Origin: Planctomycetota bacterium
Lineage (GTDB): Bacteria; Planctomycetota; UBA8108
DNA: 6,111 nt
Assembly: GCA_022451445.1 (NCBI GenBank)
Contig: JAKUSY010000200.1
Span: forward strand, 1 to 6,111
Direction of reading: 5' to 3'
The translations under genes and the position numbers were made by a program. The notes under the pieces are model-generated. The model made no database searches. It was not told the origin of the DNA and was given only the letters and a program-made list of their open reading frames with translations. Shown here in pieces: positions 1 to 5,183 of this stretch. Every line of letters starts with the position of its first letter. The first letter of the stretch is position 1.

Positions 1-1289
1 TTCTTCGCCGCGTCCTCACGACCGTTGGAGTTGCGGATGATCTTGATCGCCGTGTCGAGAGCAATGAAGATCTTTTTGAAACCCTCGAGGATGTGGATAC
101 GCTCCATAAGCAGGCGCAGGTCGTGCTCGAGGCGGCGGACCACCACCTTGTAGCGGAACCGGATGAAGTGCAGCAGGATCTGCCGCAGATCGAGACGGGC
201 CGGCTTGCACCTGTCCGGGTCCTCATCAGAGGCGGGGATGAGACAGGTCAGGTTGACGTTGAAGTTGTTCAGCAGGTTCGTGTTATTGAAGAGATAGGCC
301 ATCACCACGTCAGGCTCAGCCCCCTGCTTCATCTCGAGTACGATGCGAACATCGGTGGTCGACTCATCGCGGACATCGTTGATCTGGGGAATTTTGCGGG
401 CGCCGATCAGCTCTCCGATCGAGCGCACCAGGACATCCTTCTGGACCATGTAGGGGATCGAGGTGATGACGATCCTCGGCCTGCGGACTCCCCCCTCGAG
501 CTTGTACTCTCCACGCACCTTCACCGAGCCGTGCCCCTCCCGGTAGATCTTGCTGAGCTCACGGCGGGTATTCAGGATCTGACCCCCGGTGGGAAAATCG
601 GGACCCTTGATGAACTTCAGGAGATCGGCGACCTTGAGCCGCCTCCTGCGCACCAGGGCCTCGCAGGCCTCGGCCACCTCGCCAAGGTTGTGCGGAGGTA
701 TATTGGTCGCCATCCCAACGGCGCTACCCGTCTCCACGTTGATCAGCAGGTTGGGGATCCTCGAGGGTAGAACGATCGGCTCGCGTGTTTTGCCATCGTA
801 GTTCGGACGAAAATCCACGGTCTCCTTCGGGAGCTCCTCGAGGAGCTCGATGGCCAGCTTCTGCAGCCGCGCCTCGGTATAGCGATAGGCCGCGGCCGAA
901 TCGCCATCGATGGACCCGAAGTTGCCGTGTCCATCGATCAACGGGTAGCGCAGGCTGAAGTCCTGGGCCATGCGAACAAGGGCCTCGTAGACGGAGCTGT
1001 CCCCATGCGGATGAAATTTACCCAGCACATCACCGACGATGCGGGCGCACTTCAGGGGCTTGGTCGATGGGCCGATCCGAAGTTCGTTGCGCATCGTATA
1101 GAGTATCCGCCGCTGCACGGGCTTCAATCCATCCCGGACATCGGGCAGGGCCCGGGACGTGATAACGCTCATGGCGTAATTGAGGTAGCGCCGCCGCGCG
1201 GTTACGTGGAGGGCAACATCCACGATGGGGATCAGCGGCTCATCCTTCGGGCGCCGCGGGGTTCTCTTCTTCTTCTTTTTCTTCGCCAT
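1..1289 (-). CDS. gyrA/parC: Type IIA DNA topoisomerase, subunit A (GyrA/ParC family), N-terminal part only
   Basis: This is the DNA-breaking and rejoining subunit of a type IIA topoisomerase, which acts in the cytoplasm with an ATPase partner (GyrB/ParE). Seen: 429 codons from the ATG, open to the left edge, so the C-terminal part is missing. Motifs in order are DGLKPVQRRIL (53-63), HPHGDSSVYE (93-102), NFGSIDGDSAAA (123-134), RYTEAR with catalytic Tyr137 (136-141), VGMATNIPPHNL (191-202) and GPDFPTGG (229-236). LEGFKKIF (401-408) falls in the coiled-coil/C-gate region. Ser98 and Glu102 occupy the two main quinolone-resistance positions and look wild type. The N-terminus is unusually basic (MAKKKKKKRTPRRPK). 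Gyrase versus topoisomerase IV cannot be settled, because the beta-pinwheel and any GyrA box lie outside the window; the segment LFNNTNLLNNFNVNLTCLIP resembles ParC-like paralogues. The ATG has only a weak Shine-Dalgarno sequence, but no later start keeps the conserved N-terminus. Confidence 0.95.
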   Translation of the reverse strand, partial: MAKKKKKKRTPRRPKDEPLIPIVDVALHVTARRRYLNYAMSVITSRALPDVRDGLKPVQRRILYTMRNELRIGPSTKPLKCARIVGDVLGKFHPHGDSSVYEALVRMAQDFSLRYPLIDGHGNFGSIDGDSAAAYRYTEARLQKLAIELLEELPKETVDFRPNYDGKTREPIVLPSRIPNLLINVETGSAVGMATNIPPHNLGEVAEACEALVRRRRLKVADLLKFIKGPDFPTGGQILNTRRELSKIYREGHGSVKVRGEYKLEGGVRRPRIVITSIPYMVQKDVLVRSIGELIGARKIPQINDVRDESTTDVRIVLEMKQGAEPDVVMAYLFNNTNLLNNFNVNLTCLIPASDEDPDRCKPARLDLRQILLHFIRFRYKVVVRRLEHDLRLLMERIHILEGFKKIFIALDTAIKIIRNSNGREDAAK

Positions 1290-1463
1290 TTCCGACAGGG
1301 ACAGTCTTAAAACGTAACCAAGCCCGCGCTATGCAACCCGGTAATCCAGCTGGTGATGAAACGCCCAGCCGCCGGGAAATACCCGCAACGAGTACACAAT
1401 CTCCGCTCCGCCCAGTTCAACAAAGCTCCTCTGAAGCCGGGCGCCTGCAAGCAGTTGCTGATT

Positions 1464-1491
1464 TATATATTACCCACCCCCACAAAAGCAA
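1464..1491 (-). promoter_or_regulatory. Candidate sigma-70-type promoter for the topoisomerase gene
   Basis: On the minus strand TTGCTT (1491-1486) is followed after 16 bases by TATATA (1469-1464); TATAAA at 1467-1462 with an 18-base spacer is an alternative. This would leave a leader of about 165 bases before the ATG at 1289. It lies in the gap between the terminator of the dockerin gene and the topoisomerase start. Hexamer matches in AT-rich DNA are weak evidence alone, and the TATATA is palindromic, so it could serve either strand. Confidence 0.35.
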
Positions 1492-1506
1492 CTTGGAGGA
1501 AAAAAA

Positions 1507-1686
1507 ATGCGGACGAGGGCTCTCGACAATACGGCGAAAACCTGCAGGACTGCGTGCTCTTTCACGGCGCCTTTCTTACGACGGGGAGCGGAAATCTCCC
1601 CGCAAAAGAAAACGCCCCGGCGATCCATTCGGATCATCGGGGCGTTTAATCGACGTGATAGGAGGCTTAGCCAGCGGCGCAGGTAG
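1507..1686 (+). CDS. Doubtful small basic ORF, 59 residues
   Basis: The only reason to list this is its initiation site: GGAGG at 1495-1499, seven bases, then ATG at 1507, with a TATATT 29-41 bases upstream. The product would be arginine-rich (15 Arg in 59 residues) with no recognisable motif, ending RRDRRLSQRRR. The frame runs through the terminator hairpin of the convergent dockerin-type gene and its stop lies 20 bases inside that gene, which argues against it. Third-position GC is about two thirds, lower than in the clear genes. It may simply be a chance ORF next to an A-rich tract. Confidence 0.18.
   Translation: MRTRALDNTAKTCRTACSFTAPFLRRGAEISPQKKTPRRSIRIIGAFNRRDRRLSQRRR
1603..1647 (-). 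terminator. Intrinsic terminator of the dockerin-type gene
   Basis: AAACGCCCC (1610-1618) pairs with GGGGCGTTT (1639-1647), and the stem continues inward to GATCC/GGATC with two mismatches and a four-base ATTC loop. On the minus strand the hairpin runs directly into GTTTTCTTTTG, a U-rich tail. It begins about 20 bases after the stop codon at 1667-1669, the expected position for rho-independent termination of that gene. Confidence 0.85.
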
Positions 1687-3145
1687 CGCTGCTTTCTTCA
1701 CAGCCAAGGTCATCGTCTGTGGGATCGGCACCGCAACCCAGGAAGGGAGCGGGAAGCGCCGCGCCACGCTGGAAGACCCAGCGAAGGACGGGGACCGCGT
1801 CGGCGATATTGGCGCTGCCATCATCATTGGCGTCAAGAGCGTCCGGGCAGTTGTACACGGCGTTCAGATTACCAACAACGACCTGGATGATCAGGACAGC
1901 GTCAGCGACGTTGATCCGGCCATTGCCATCGGCGTCACCGCGGAAGAAGTCCTCAACCGGAAGAGGAGGAGCTTCGGCACTGACCGTCAGGATCTGGTTC
2001 GACGCGCCATCGGCGGTCGCGGGGATCTGGTTGGCATCGTCATCGAGGTCGGAAACGTAACCGACAAAGAAGCCGGGGCCACCGACGAGGGGGGCGAGGT
2101 CAAAGGCGAGGAAATCCCCACCCTCGAACCCGGCGATAGCCGAGCCGCGAACGATCCCATTGATCTCGCCGGGAGCGGCGGCGGCGGCGCCAACGGTAAG
2201 TCCGTTGTTCACATCGTGCGAACCGCCGAGGCTATCGGGGATAAGGAGCTCGACGAGACGGTTGGCGTCGGTACCCAGGGCGCCCGAGAAGGACACGGTA
2301 TCCTCACCAACAGAAACACCAAGCTGGAACGCGAGGGCGGGAGCGGCATTGGACATGTTGATGACGGTCTGCCCATCACCATCGGTGCCAAAGCTGAACC
2401 CGTAGGCGCCAACCGGAACGACCTCGCAATTGGCCGCATCGGCGCAATCGGCATCGTCACAGTCGACATCTCCGTCACCATCATCATCCACGCCGTTGGC
2501 GCAGTCTTCGGCAGCGGCGCCGGGAGGAGAGACCTCAGCATGGACCAGGGTCTCGGGCAGCTTCGCCTCGCCAGCAACGGTGATGTTCAGCGCGACGGTC
2601 GGGCCGTTGTTGCTGAGCTCATCGTCGGCGAGCCTGATCAGGCTGCTCGCATCCGGAACGGCGTCTACGTTGTAGGTCAACTTCGCCAGCGAGTTGGTCT
2701 GCCCCGTGGGCAGGGTCGCCGGAGCGATAAAGGAGAGAACCACCGCGGAGATGAATCCGGAGGGTGAGTTCTGGGCGGGACCAACGCGGGTCGATACGTT
2801 GAAGAAAGGATTGACCAGCGCAGCCTCGGCCTCGGTACCACAAAGGTAATCGAGTCCCGCACCCGCACAGGCACTGTCGGCGATCGAGAACGAGTCGCCA
2901 TCGTGCGCGAGGCCGTAGGACCAGCCCTGTACGCCGGCTGACACGGTGGCGGTCTGTACCGTCACGTCGAACGTGGCCTGGCCATCGGCGAGGGTTAGGG
3001 CGGAGTTGCCGGTCGAATCGAAGACAACTTCCATACGATCGGGAATACAGTTGGCTTGGCCTACACAGAACTCCTGAACTACCTGAGCAGGAAGATATGT
3101 GCAGCAAAGCAGAAATACGGCTACCCATCCAAACAAGCGTTTCAT
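1667..3145 (-). CDS. Secreted protein with dockerin-type calcium-binding repeats
   Basis: A 492-residue protein probably exported and calcium-binding; its substrate is unknown. The start at 3145 is preferred over the ATG 13 codons upstream because AGGAG lies eight bases before it and the product then begins with a signal peptide (Lys2, Arg3, hydrophobic core to about 18, probable cleavage after LPA near 20). Residues 37-200 are a beta-rich domain with a GVQGWSYGLAHDGD segment and a cohesin-like look. Residues 214-234 are an aspartate/cysteine-rich linker (CANGVDDDGDGDVDC) like thrombospondin type 3 or Myxococcota-type linkers. Residues 247-395 form a second beta-rich domain. Residues 401-450 hold two dockerin-like loops: D404-x-D406-x-N408 to D415, and D438-x-N440-x-D442 to D449. 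The cysteine-bearing tail (C471, C482, C489) follows. No catalytic domain is seen, so a surface or extracellular-matrix role is inference. It has its own terminator and a long leader. Confidence 0.85.
   Translation of the reverse strand: MKRLFGWVAVFLLCCTYLPAQVVQEFCVGQANCIPDRMEVVFDSTGNSALTLADGQATFDVTVQTATVSAGVQGWSYGLAHDGDSFSIADSACAGAGLDYLCGTEAEAALVNPFFNVSTRVGPAQNSPSGFISAVVLSFIAPATLPTGQTNSLAKLTYNVDAVPDASSLIRLADDELSNNGPTVALNITVAGEAKLPETLVHAEVSPPGAAAEDCANGVDDDGDGDVDCDDADCADAANCEVVPVGAYGFSFGTDGDGQTVINMSNAAPALAFQLGVSVGEDTVSFSGALGTDANRLVELLIPDSLGGSHDVNNGLTVGAAAAAPGEINGIVRGSAIAGFEGGDFLAFDLAPLVGGPGFFVGYVSDLDDDANQIPATADGASNQILTVSAEAPPLPVEDFFRGDADGNGRINVADAVLIIQVVVGNLNAVYNCPDALDANDDGSANIADAVPVLRWVFQRGAALPAPFLGCGADPTDDDLGCEESSATCAAG
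3132..3145 (-). promoter_or_regulatory. Start site of the dockerin-type gene
   Basis: The ATG at 3145-3143 begins the signal peptide (MKRLFGWVAV). AGGAG lies eight bases upstream on the minus strand at about 3158-3154. The ATG at 3184 would add 13 polar residues in front of the signal peptide and has no such site, so 3145 is the better start. Confidence 0.7.
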
Positions 3146-3178
3146 TGGTATTTCTCCTGAAAAAAACATTTTCTCACT

Positions 3179-3198
3179 CGGCACATCTCAAAGTGCCG
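3179..3198 (-). promoter_or_regulatory. Inverted repeat in the leader just before the dockerin-type gene
   Basis: CGGCAC (3179-3184) and GTGCCG (3193-3198) form a perfect six-base-pair stem with an eight-base loop. It lies about 33 bases upstream of the preferred ATG and 20 bases before the ribosome binding site. It has no U-tract directly after the stem, although a run of seven T follows about 10 bases later on the minus strand. It could be an operator, a leader hairpin or a weak attenuator; the sequence cannot decide. Confidence 0.35.
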
Positions 3199-3235
3199 CA
3201 CTGATACAAATTAAAGCAATTTCTTACGTTAAACC

Positions 3236-3415
3236 TCATTCCACCAGCCAGGCGTTCGGACAAAACTCGAGGAAATCCAATCCGCGAGACGATTTCTTCC
3301 GACAAGGCCAGTTGACCCCAGCAATCAAGCTGAGGTTTCTTTGCGCTATTTGCCTTGGCCAGAGTCCTCCTTTCTTAAATTTGGACTCACAAGTGAAAAG
3401 AAGGAAATCTTTCAA
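3236..3415 (-). CDS. Doubtful small ORF in the leader of the dockerin-type gene, 59 residues
   Basis: A TTG at 3415 follows GGGGAGG (GGAGG at 3426-3422) with a six-base spacer and opens 59 codons ending in TGA at 3238-3236, 90 bases before the dockerin ATG. The product would start MKDFLLFTCESKFKK and has three cysteines, with no family I recognise. Third-position GC is near half, unlike the G/C-biased real genes, and the region is AT-rich and full of inverted repeats. It could be a leader peptide, but chance is the simpler reading. Confidence 0.18.
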   Translation of the reverse strand: MKDFLLFTCESKFKKGGLWPRQIAQRNLSLIAGVNWPCRKKSSRGLDFLEFCPNAWLVE

Positions 3416-3655
3416 TAAAGTCCTCCCCTAACAGCCCGTTTGTTATTTCTTGTTTTTTCTCCACAACCGGTTGGCCGGCTGTTTTTCCTCATATCCCCAG
3501 TCCCGTCCCCTGTCCGATACATTCAGGTTACTTATTCAATATCAACAGCTTCTGACGAAGAGTGCTCAAACCTCGCACCGCTCCAGGACATGGTAGGAAA
3601 ATTCAAATTCACGCTGGTACCAGACCTATACCAGTTCCCACACCACAGTCCGCAC

Positions 3656-3706
3656 CGTATAAAAAGTAACAAATCCAATGTTAACGGTGCCCACAATGAG
3701 CGTCAA
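3656..3706 (-). promoter_or_regulatory. Two overlapping sigma-70-like promoter candidates upstream of the dockerin-type gene
   Basis: On the minus strand TTGACG (3706-3701), 17 bases, TAACAT (3683-3678) gives one candidate. TTAACA (3684-3679), 17 bases, TATACG (3661-3656) gives a second. Each -35 matches the consensus at five of six positions and each -10 at four. They begin just after the terminator-like hairpin of the upstream gene, where a promoter is expected. Transcription would start near 3671 or 3649, leaving a leader of about 500 bases. Confidence 0.45.
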
Positions 3707-3710
3707 CGGG

Positions 3711-3747
3711 AAAAACAAATGGGGCAATCTTTTTGATCCTGCGCCCC
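3711..3747 (-). terminator. Candidate terminator of the small basic protein gene
   Basis: GGGGC (3721-3725) pairs with GCCCC (3743-3747); the minus-strand transcript continues into ATTTGTTTTT (3720-3711). The loop is long (17 bases), with a possible short inner ATC/GAT pairing, so the hairpin is weaker than the one at 1603-1647. The position, about 160 bases after the stop codon and directly before promoter-like sequences, supports it. Confidence 0.45.
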
Positions 3748-3810
3748 TCGCGCCTGCTCCGGGGAGCCGAAGGCAACCAGGAGAGACTAACAAAAGCCTG
3801 ACCTGTGAAC

Positions 3811-3828
3811 CCGGGGAGGCTTCCCCGG
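3811..3828 (-). other. GC-rich hairpin in the 3' region of the small basic protein gene
   Basis: CCGGGGA (3811-3817) and TCCCCGG (3822-3828) are perfectly complementary around a four-base loop. No U-tract follows directly on either strand, so it is not a good terminator by itself; it may stabilise the transcript's 3' end. Another inverted repeat, GCTGAAG (3894-3900) with CTTCAGC (3910-3916), straddles the stop codon of the same gene. Confidence 0.4.
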
Positions 3829-3904
3829 CATTTACAGCCTGGAGAAAGAAGAAACCGGAGGCCGGAACCCGGGCGAAGAAGAGAGGCGAGTCCGCTGAAG
3901 GCGG

Positions 3905-4183
3905 TTATTCTTCAGCTGTTTCGGCAGGGGCTCCGCCATCCTCAACGGCACCCTCGGCGAGCTCGATGCCTTCACCTTCGGTCAGGGCGGCTTCGTCTTC
4001 CTTCTTCTTCTTGACGCGCTTCTTGACCTTCACCACCTTGACCTTGGGAAGACCGTAGGGTCTCCCCTCTTCCTCGTCCCAGCTGTTTAGCTTGCGCATC
4101 TCGAGAATCCGCTCATAGCGAGTCAGCACATTGCGAGAACGGCCGAGGCTGCTCTTGCTGACAAGACTTCTATGGATACTCAT
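3905..4183 (-). CDS. Small basic protein of the PVC-superphylum signature family, with acidic C-terminal tail
   Basis: A 92-residue protein matching, from memory, the short basic family found across Planctomycetes, Verrucomicrobia and Chlamydiae and reported to bind DNA/RNA non-specifically, with a presumed housekeeping role. The family-like core is residues 1-50: an MSIHRSL start, RNVLTRYERI (17-26), a W-rich turn at KLNSWDEEEG (31-40) and YGLPKVKV (43-50). A lysine-rich stretch follows (47-61). The last 31 residues (62-92) hold twelve Asp/Glu and no Lys or Arg, which I do not expect in the usual shorter members. The start is clear: GGAG lies eight bases upstream. It has its own promoter-like sequence and is not coupled to either neighbour. 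Its value here is taxonomic; the molecular role remains unproven. Confidence 0.85.
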   Translation of the reverse strand: MSIHRSLVSKSSLGRSRNVLTRYERILEMRKLNSWDEEEGRPYGLPKVKVVKVKKRVKKKKEDEAALTEGEGIELAEGAVEDGGAPAETAEE

Positions 4184-4224
4184 GAGTGGTTCTCCGGGTT
4201 AGTACTCACAATGATGAAGCGAGG

Positions 4225-4253
4225 AGTCTATCACCGAGAGCGGATGCGCTCAA
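4225..4253 (-). promoter_or_regulatory. Candidate promoter of the small basic protein gene
   Basis: On the minus strand TTGAGC (4253-4248) and TAGACT (4230-4225) are separated by exactly 17 bases, each matching the sigma-70 consensus at four positions. Initiation near 4218 would give a leader of about 35 bases containing the GGAG ribosome binding site. It sits downstream of the DUF89 gene's terminator-like sequence. Confidence 0.5.
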
Positions 4254-4261
4254 GAAGGAGT

Positions 4262-4304
4262 TTAAAAAGAAAACCTGAAATCCTGACCGCGGCCGTCAGC
4301 CGCG
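4262..4304 (-). terminator. Candidate terminator at the end of the DUF89 gene
   Basis: CGCGGC (4288-4293) pairs with GCCGCG (4299-4304) across the stop codon; a competing stem uses CTGAC (4283-4287) with GTCAG (4295-4299). The minus strand then reads GGTTTTCTTTTTAAAC (about 4276-4261). The U-rich run lies roughly ten bases beyond the stems, so the hairpin-to-tract spacing is not ideal. Confidence 0.4.
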
Positions 4305-5177
4305 TTCAACGACACAATCTCCTGGCGAAACCCCCAATTCACCCGCGATAACAGCGCATTTGGCTCTCAGGAGGAAGAAAAGGGCTCTCCGCTCCTTCGG
4401 CGCCCCACCCGTGGCATCTTCTATTGTCTCAAAGGCCGCCTGCCCCTTGGCAATTACCAGGTCAGCTGAATTGTATTCTTCTCTGAACTTATCAGAACTC
4501 GAGTCCAGGCGAAGCCCCCTGCAATCCACTCCGGGATCGCTGAGGGTAGCTACCGTGTCCAACCCGACACTCAAGGCATCCTCCTCGATCGCGCCTCCAA
4601 GACTGCGAACCGAGCGGAGCACAGAGACGACAGCCCCCGGGTCTTTTTCAAAGGTCTCGATCAGGAGACGATCAAAGAGCAGCTCGCCCGCAGTTTCGTG
4701 AATGAAGAGAATCTTCGAGGCATCCGAAACGGCCTGCTTCAGATCCTCTGAGTGGTCGATCGCCAGCTCGATATGATCGAGATCGGCAAGAAGCGCCTGC
4801 AAAGAAAAACCGGGCTGGAGCCGGTCACGGAATTCACAATCGATCAGGTTAGCGGCGACGGAGAGCTTGAGCGCGGCGAGAAAAGGGTCGCCTGACTCCT
4901 GGATAGCCGCGCGAATGGACTCCTCACTACCCCTGGCCTTTTCCACCCATTTTTTCTGGTCGGCCTCGTAGGGGGTCGAAACTCCCAGCGCCCTCCCGGC
5001 CTGATGAAAAACCTGGTGGACAACCTCCGCGGGAGAAGCCAGGTCATCCACCTCGCATAGATCCTGCATCGAATCCGAGAGGATCTTTCGATGGAGCCAC
5101 TCATCGTCGGTGATGAGGTTGGCCGCATGAAGAACACGCTGCAGGCAGCATGGTATGCACTCGGATCGATGTTTCAT
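4296..5177 (-). CDS. DUF89 / ARMT1-like protein with altered metal-site residues
   Basis: A 293-residue cytoplasmic protein of the DUF89 (ARMT1-like) fold, whose characterised members are metal-dependent phosphatases proposed to clear damaged phosphometabolites. Family features: ECIPCCL at 6-12 near the N-terminus, the helical N-terminal half with GDPFLAALKLSVAANLID (96-113), the core strand-loop KILFIHETAGELLFDRLLIE (155-174), FREEYNSADLVIAKGQ (231-246) and LLRAKCAVIAGELGVS (269-284). Length is normal for the stand-alone prokaryotic type. The odd point is the active site. Where I expect D-N-A-G-E it has E161-T162-A-G-E. The stretch aligned to the usual KGxPxxND loop reads RSVRSLGG, with Gly195 at the third ligand. 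The KGQGNYE motif is KGQAAFE (244-250). The enzyme may be inactive or act differently. The ATG at 5177 starts the conserved ECxPC region, has no Shine-Dalgarno sequence, and sits at the predicted transcription start. Confidence 0.85.
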   Translation of the reverse strand: MKHRSECIPCCLQRVLHAANLITDDEWLHRKILSDSMQDLCEVDDLASPAEVVHQVFHQAGRALGVSTPYEADQKKWVEKARGSEESIRAAIQESGDPFLAALKLSVAANLIDCEFRDRLQPGFSLQALLADLDHIELAIDHSEDLKQAVSDASKILFIHETAGELLFDRLLIETFEKDPGAVVSVLRSVRSLGGAIEEDALSVGLDTVATLSDPGVDCRGLRLDSSSDKFREEYNSADLVIAKGQAAFETIEDATGGAPKERRALFFLLRAKCAVIAGELGVSPGDCVVERG

Positions 5178-5183
5178 GCCGAA

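Larger units (their letters stand above)
1290..1666. other. Intergenic region between the dockerin-type gene and the topoisomerase gene
   Basis: This stretch of 377 bases has no convincing long gene. It holds the terminator of the dockerin-type gene (1603-1647), a second GC-rich inverted repeat (GGGGAG 1583-1588 with CTCCCC 1596-1601), a candidate promoter for the topoisomerase, and two doubtful small reading frames. One is on the plus strand (1507-1686) with a strong Shine-Dalgarno sequence; the other is on the minus strand (1307-1420), just before the topoisomerase start. Confidence 0.7.
3146..3904. other. Long gene-poor stretch: small-basic-protein 3' region and AT-rich leader of the dockerin-type gene
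   Basis: Two parts differ in base composition. From about 3741 to 3904 the DNA is GC-rich with hairpins and reads as the 3' untranslated region of the small basic protein gene. From about 3146 to 3720 it is AT-rich (for example 22 G/C in 3181-3240 and 20 in 3361-3420). That part carries tandem promoter-like sequences at 3656-3706 and several inverted repeats: 3430-3436 with 3477-3483; 3303-3308 with 3352-3357, enclosing 3316-3322 with 3329-3335; and 3179-3184 with 3193-3198. I find no tRNA or other known RNA. Plus-strand frames here overlap the dockerin signal peptide or lack any start signal. Confidence 0.6.

Noticed and set aside
93..770. A 225-codon plus-strand frame opposite the topoisomerase gene.
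   Set aside because: It lies wholly inside the strongly conserved GyrA/ParC coding sequence on the other strand and has no start signal or family resemblance.
1331..2767. A 478-codon open frame on the plus strand opposite the dockerin-type gene.
   Set aside because: It is antisense to a gene with a clear signal peptide, dockerin loops, ribosome binding site and terminator. Long antisense frames are common opposite GC-rich genes, and the product has no family features.
3465..3487. A plus-strand GC-rich repeat followed by five T, terminator-like.
   Set aside because: No plus-strand gene precedes it, and the same bases are better explained as part of the 3430-3436/3477-3483 stem of the minus-strand leader.
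3099..3736. Two plus-strand frames of 110 and 98 codons in the AT-rich region.
   Set aside because: One overlaps the signal peptide coding sequence of the dockerin-type gene, neither has a ribosome binding site, and their composition is not protein-like for this genome.
3790..3830. A CAGGTCAGG string on the minus strand reminiscent of the bacterial SRP RNA.
   Set aside because: The following GGAAGCAGC-type loop and pairing partner strands of SRP RNA are absent; the rest of the stretch does not fit.
3630..3911. A minus-strand open stretch whose translation ends in a hydrophobic segment (FFPLTLIVGTVNIGFVTFYT).
   Set aside because: It has no ATG or plausible start with a ribosome binding site, and it overlaps the terminator and promoter candidates.
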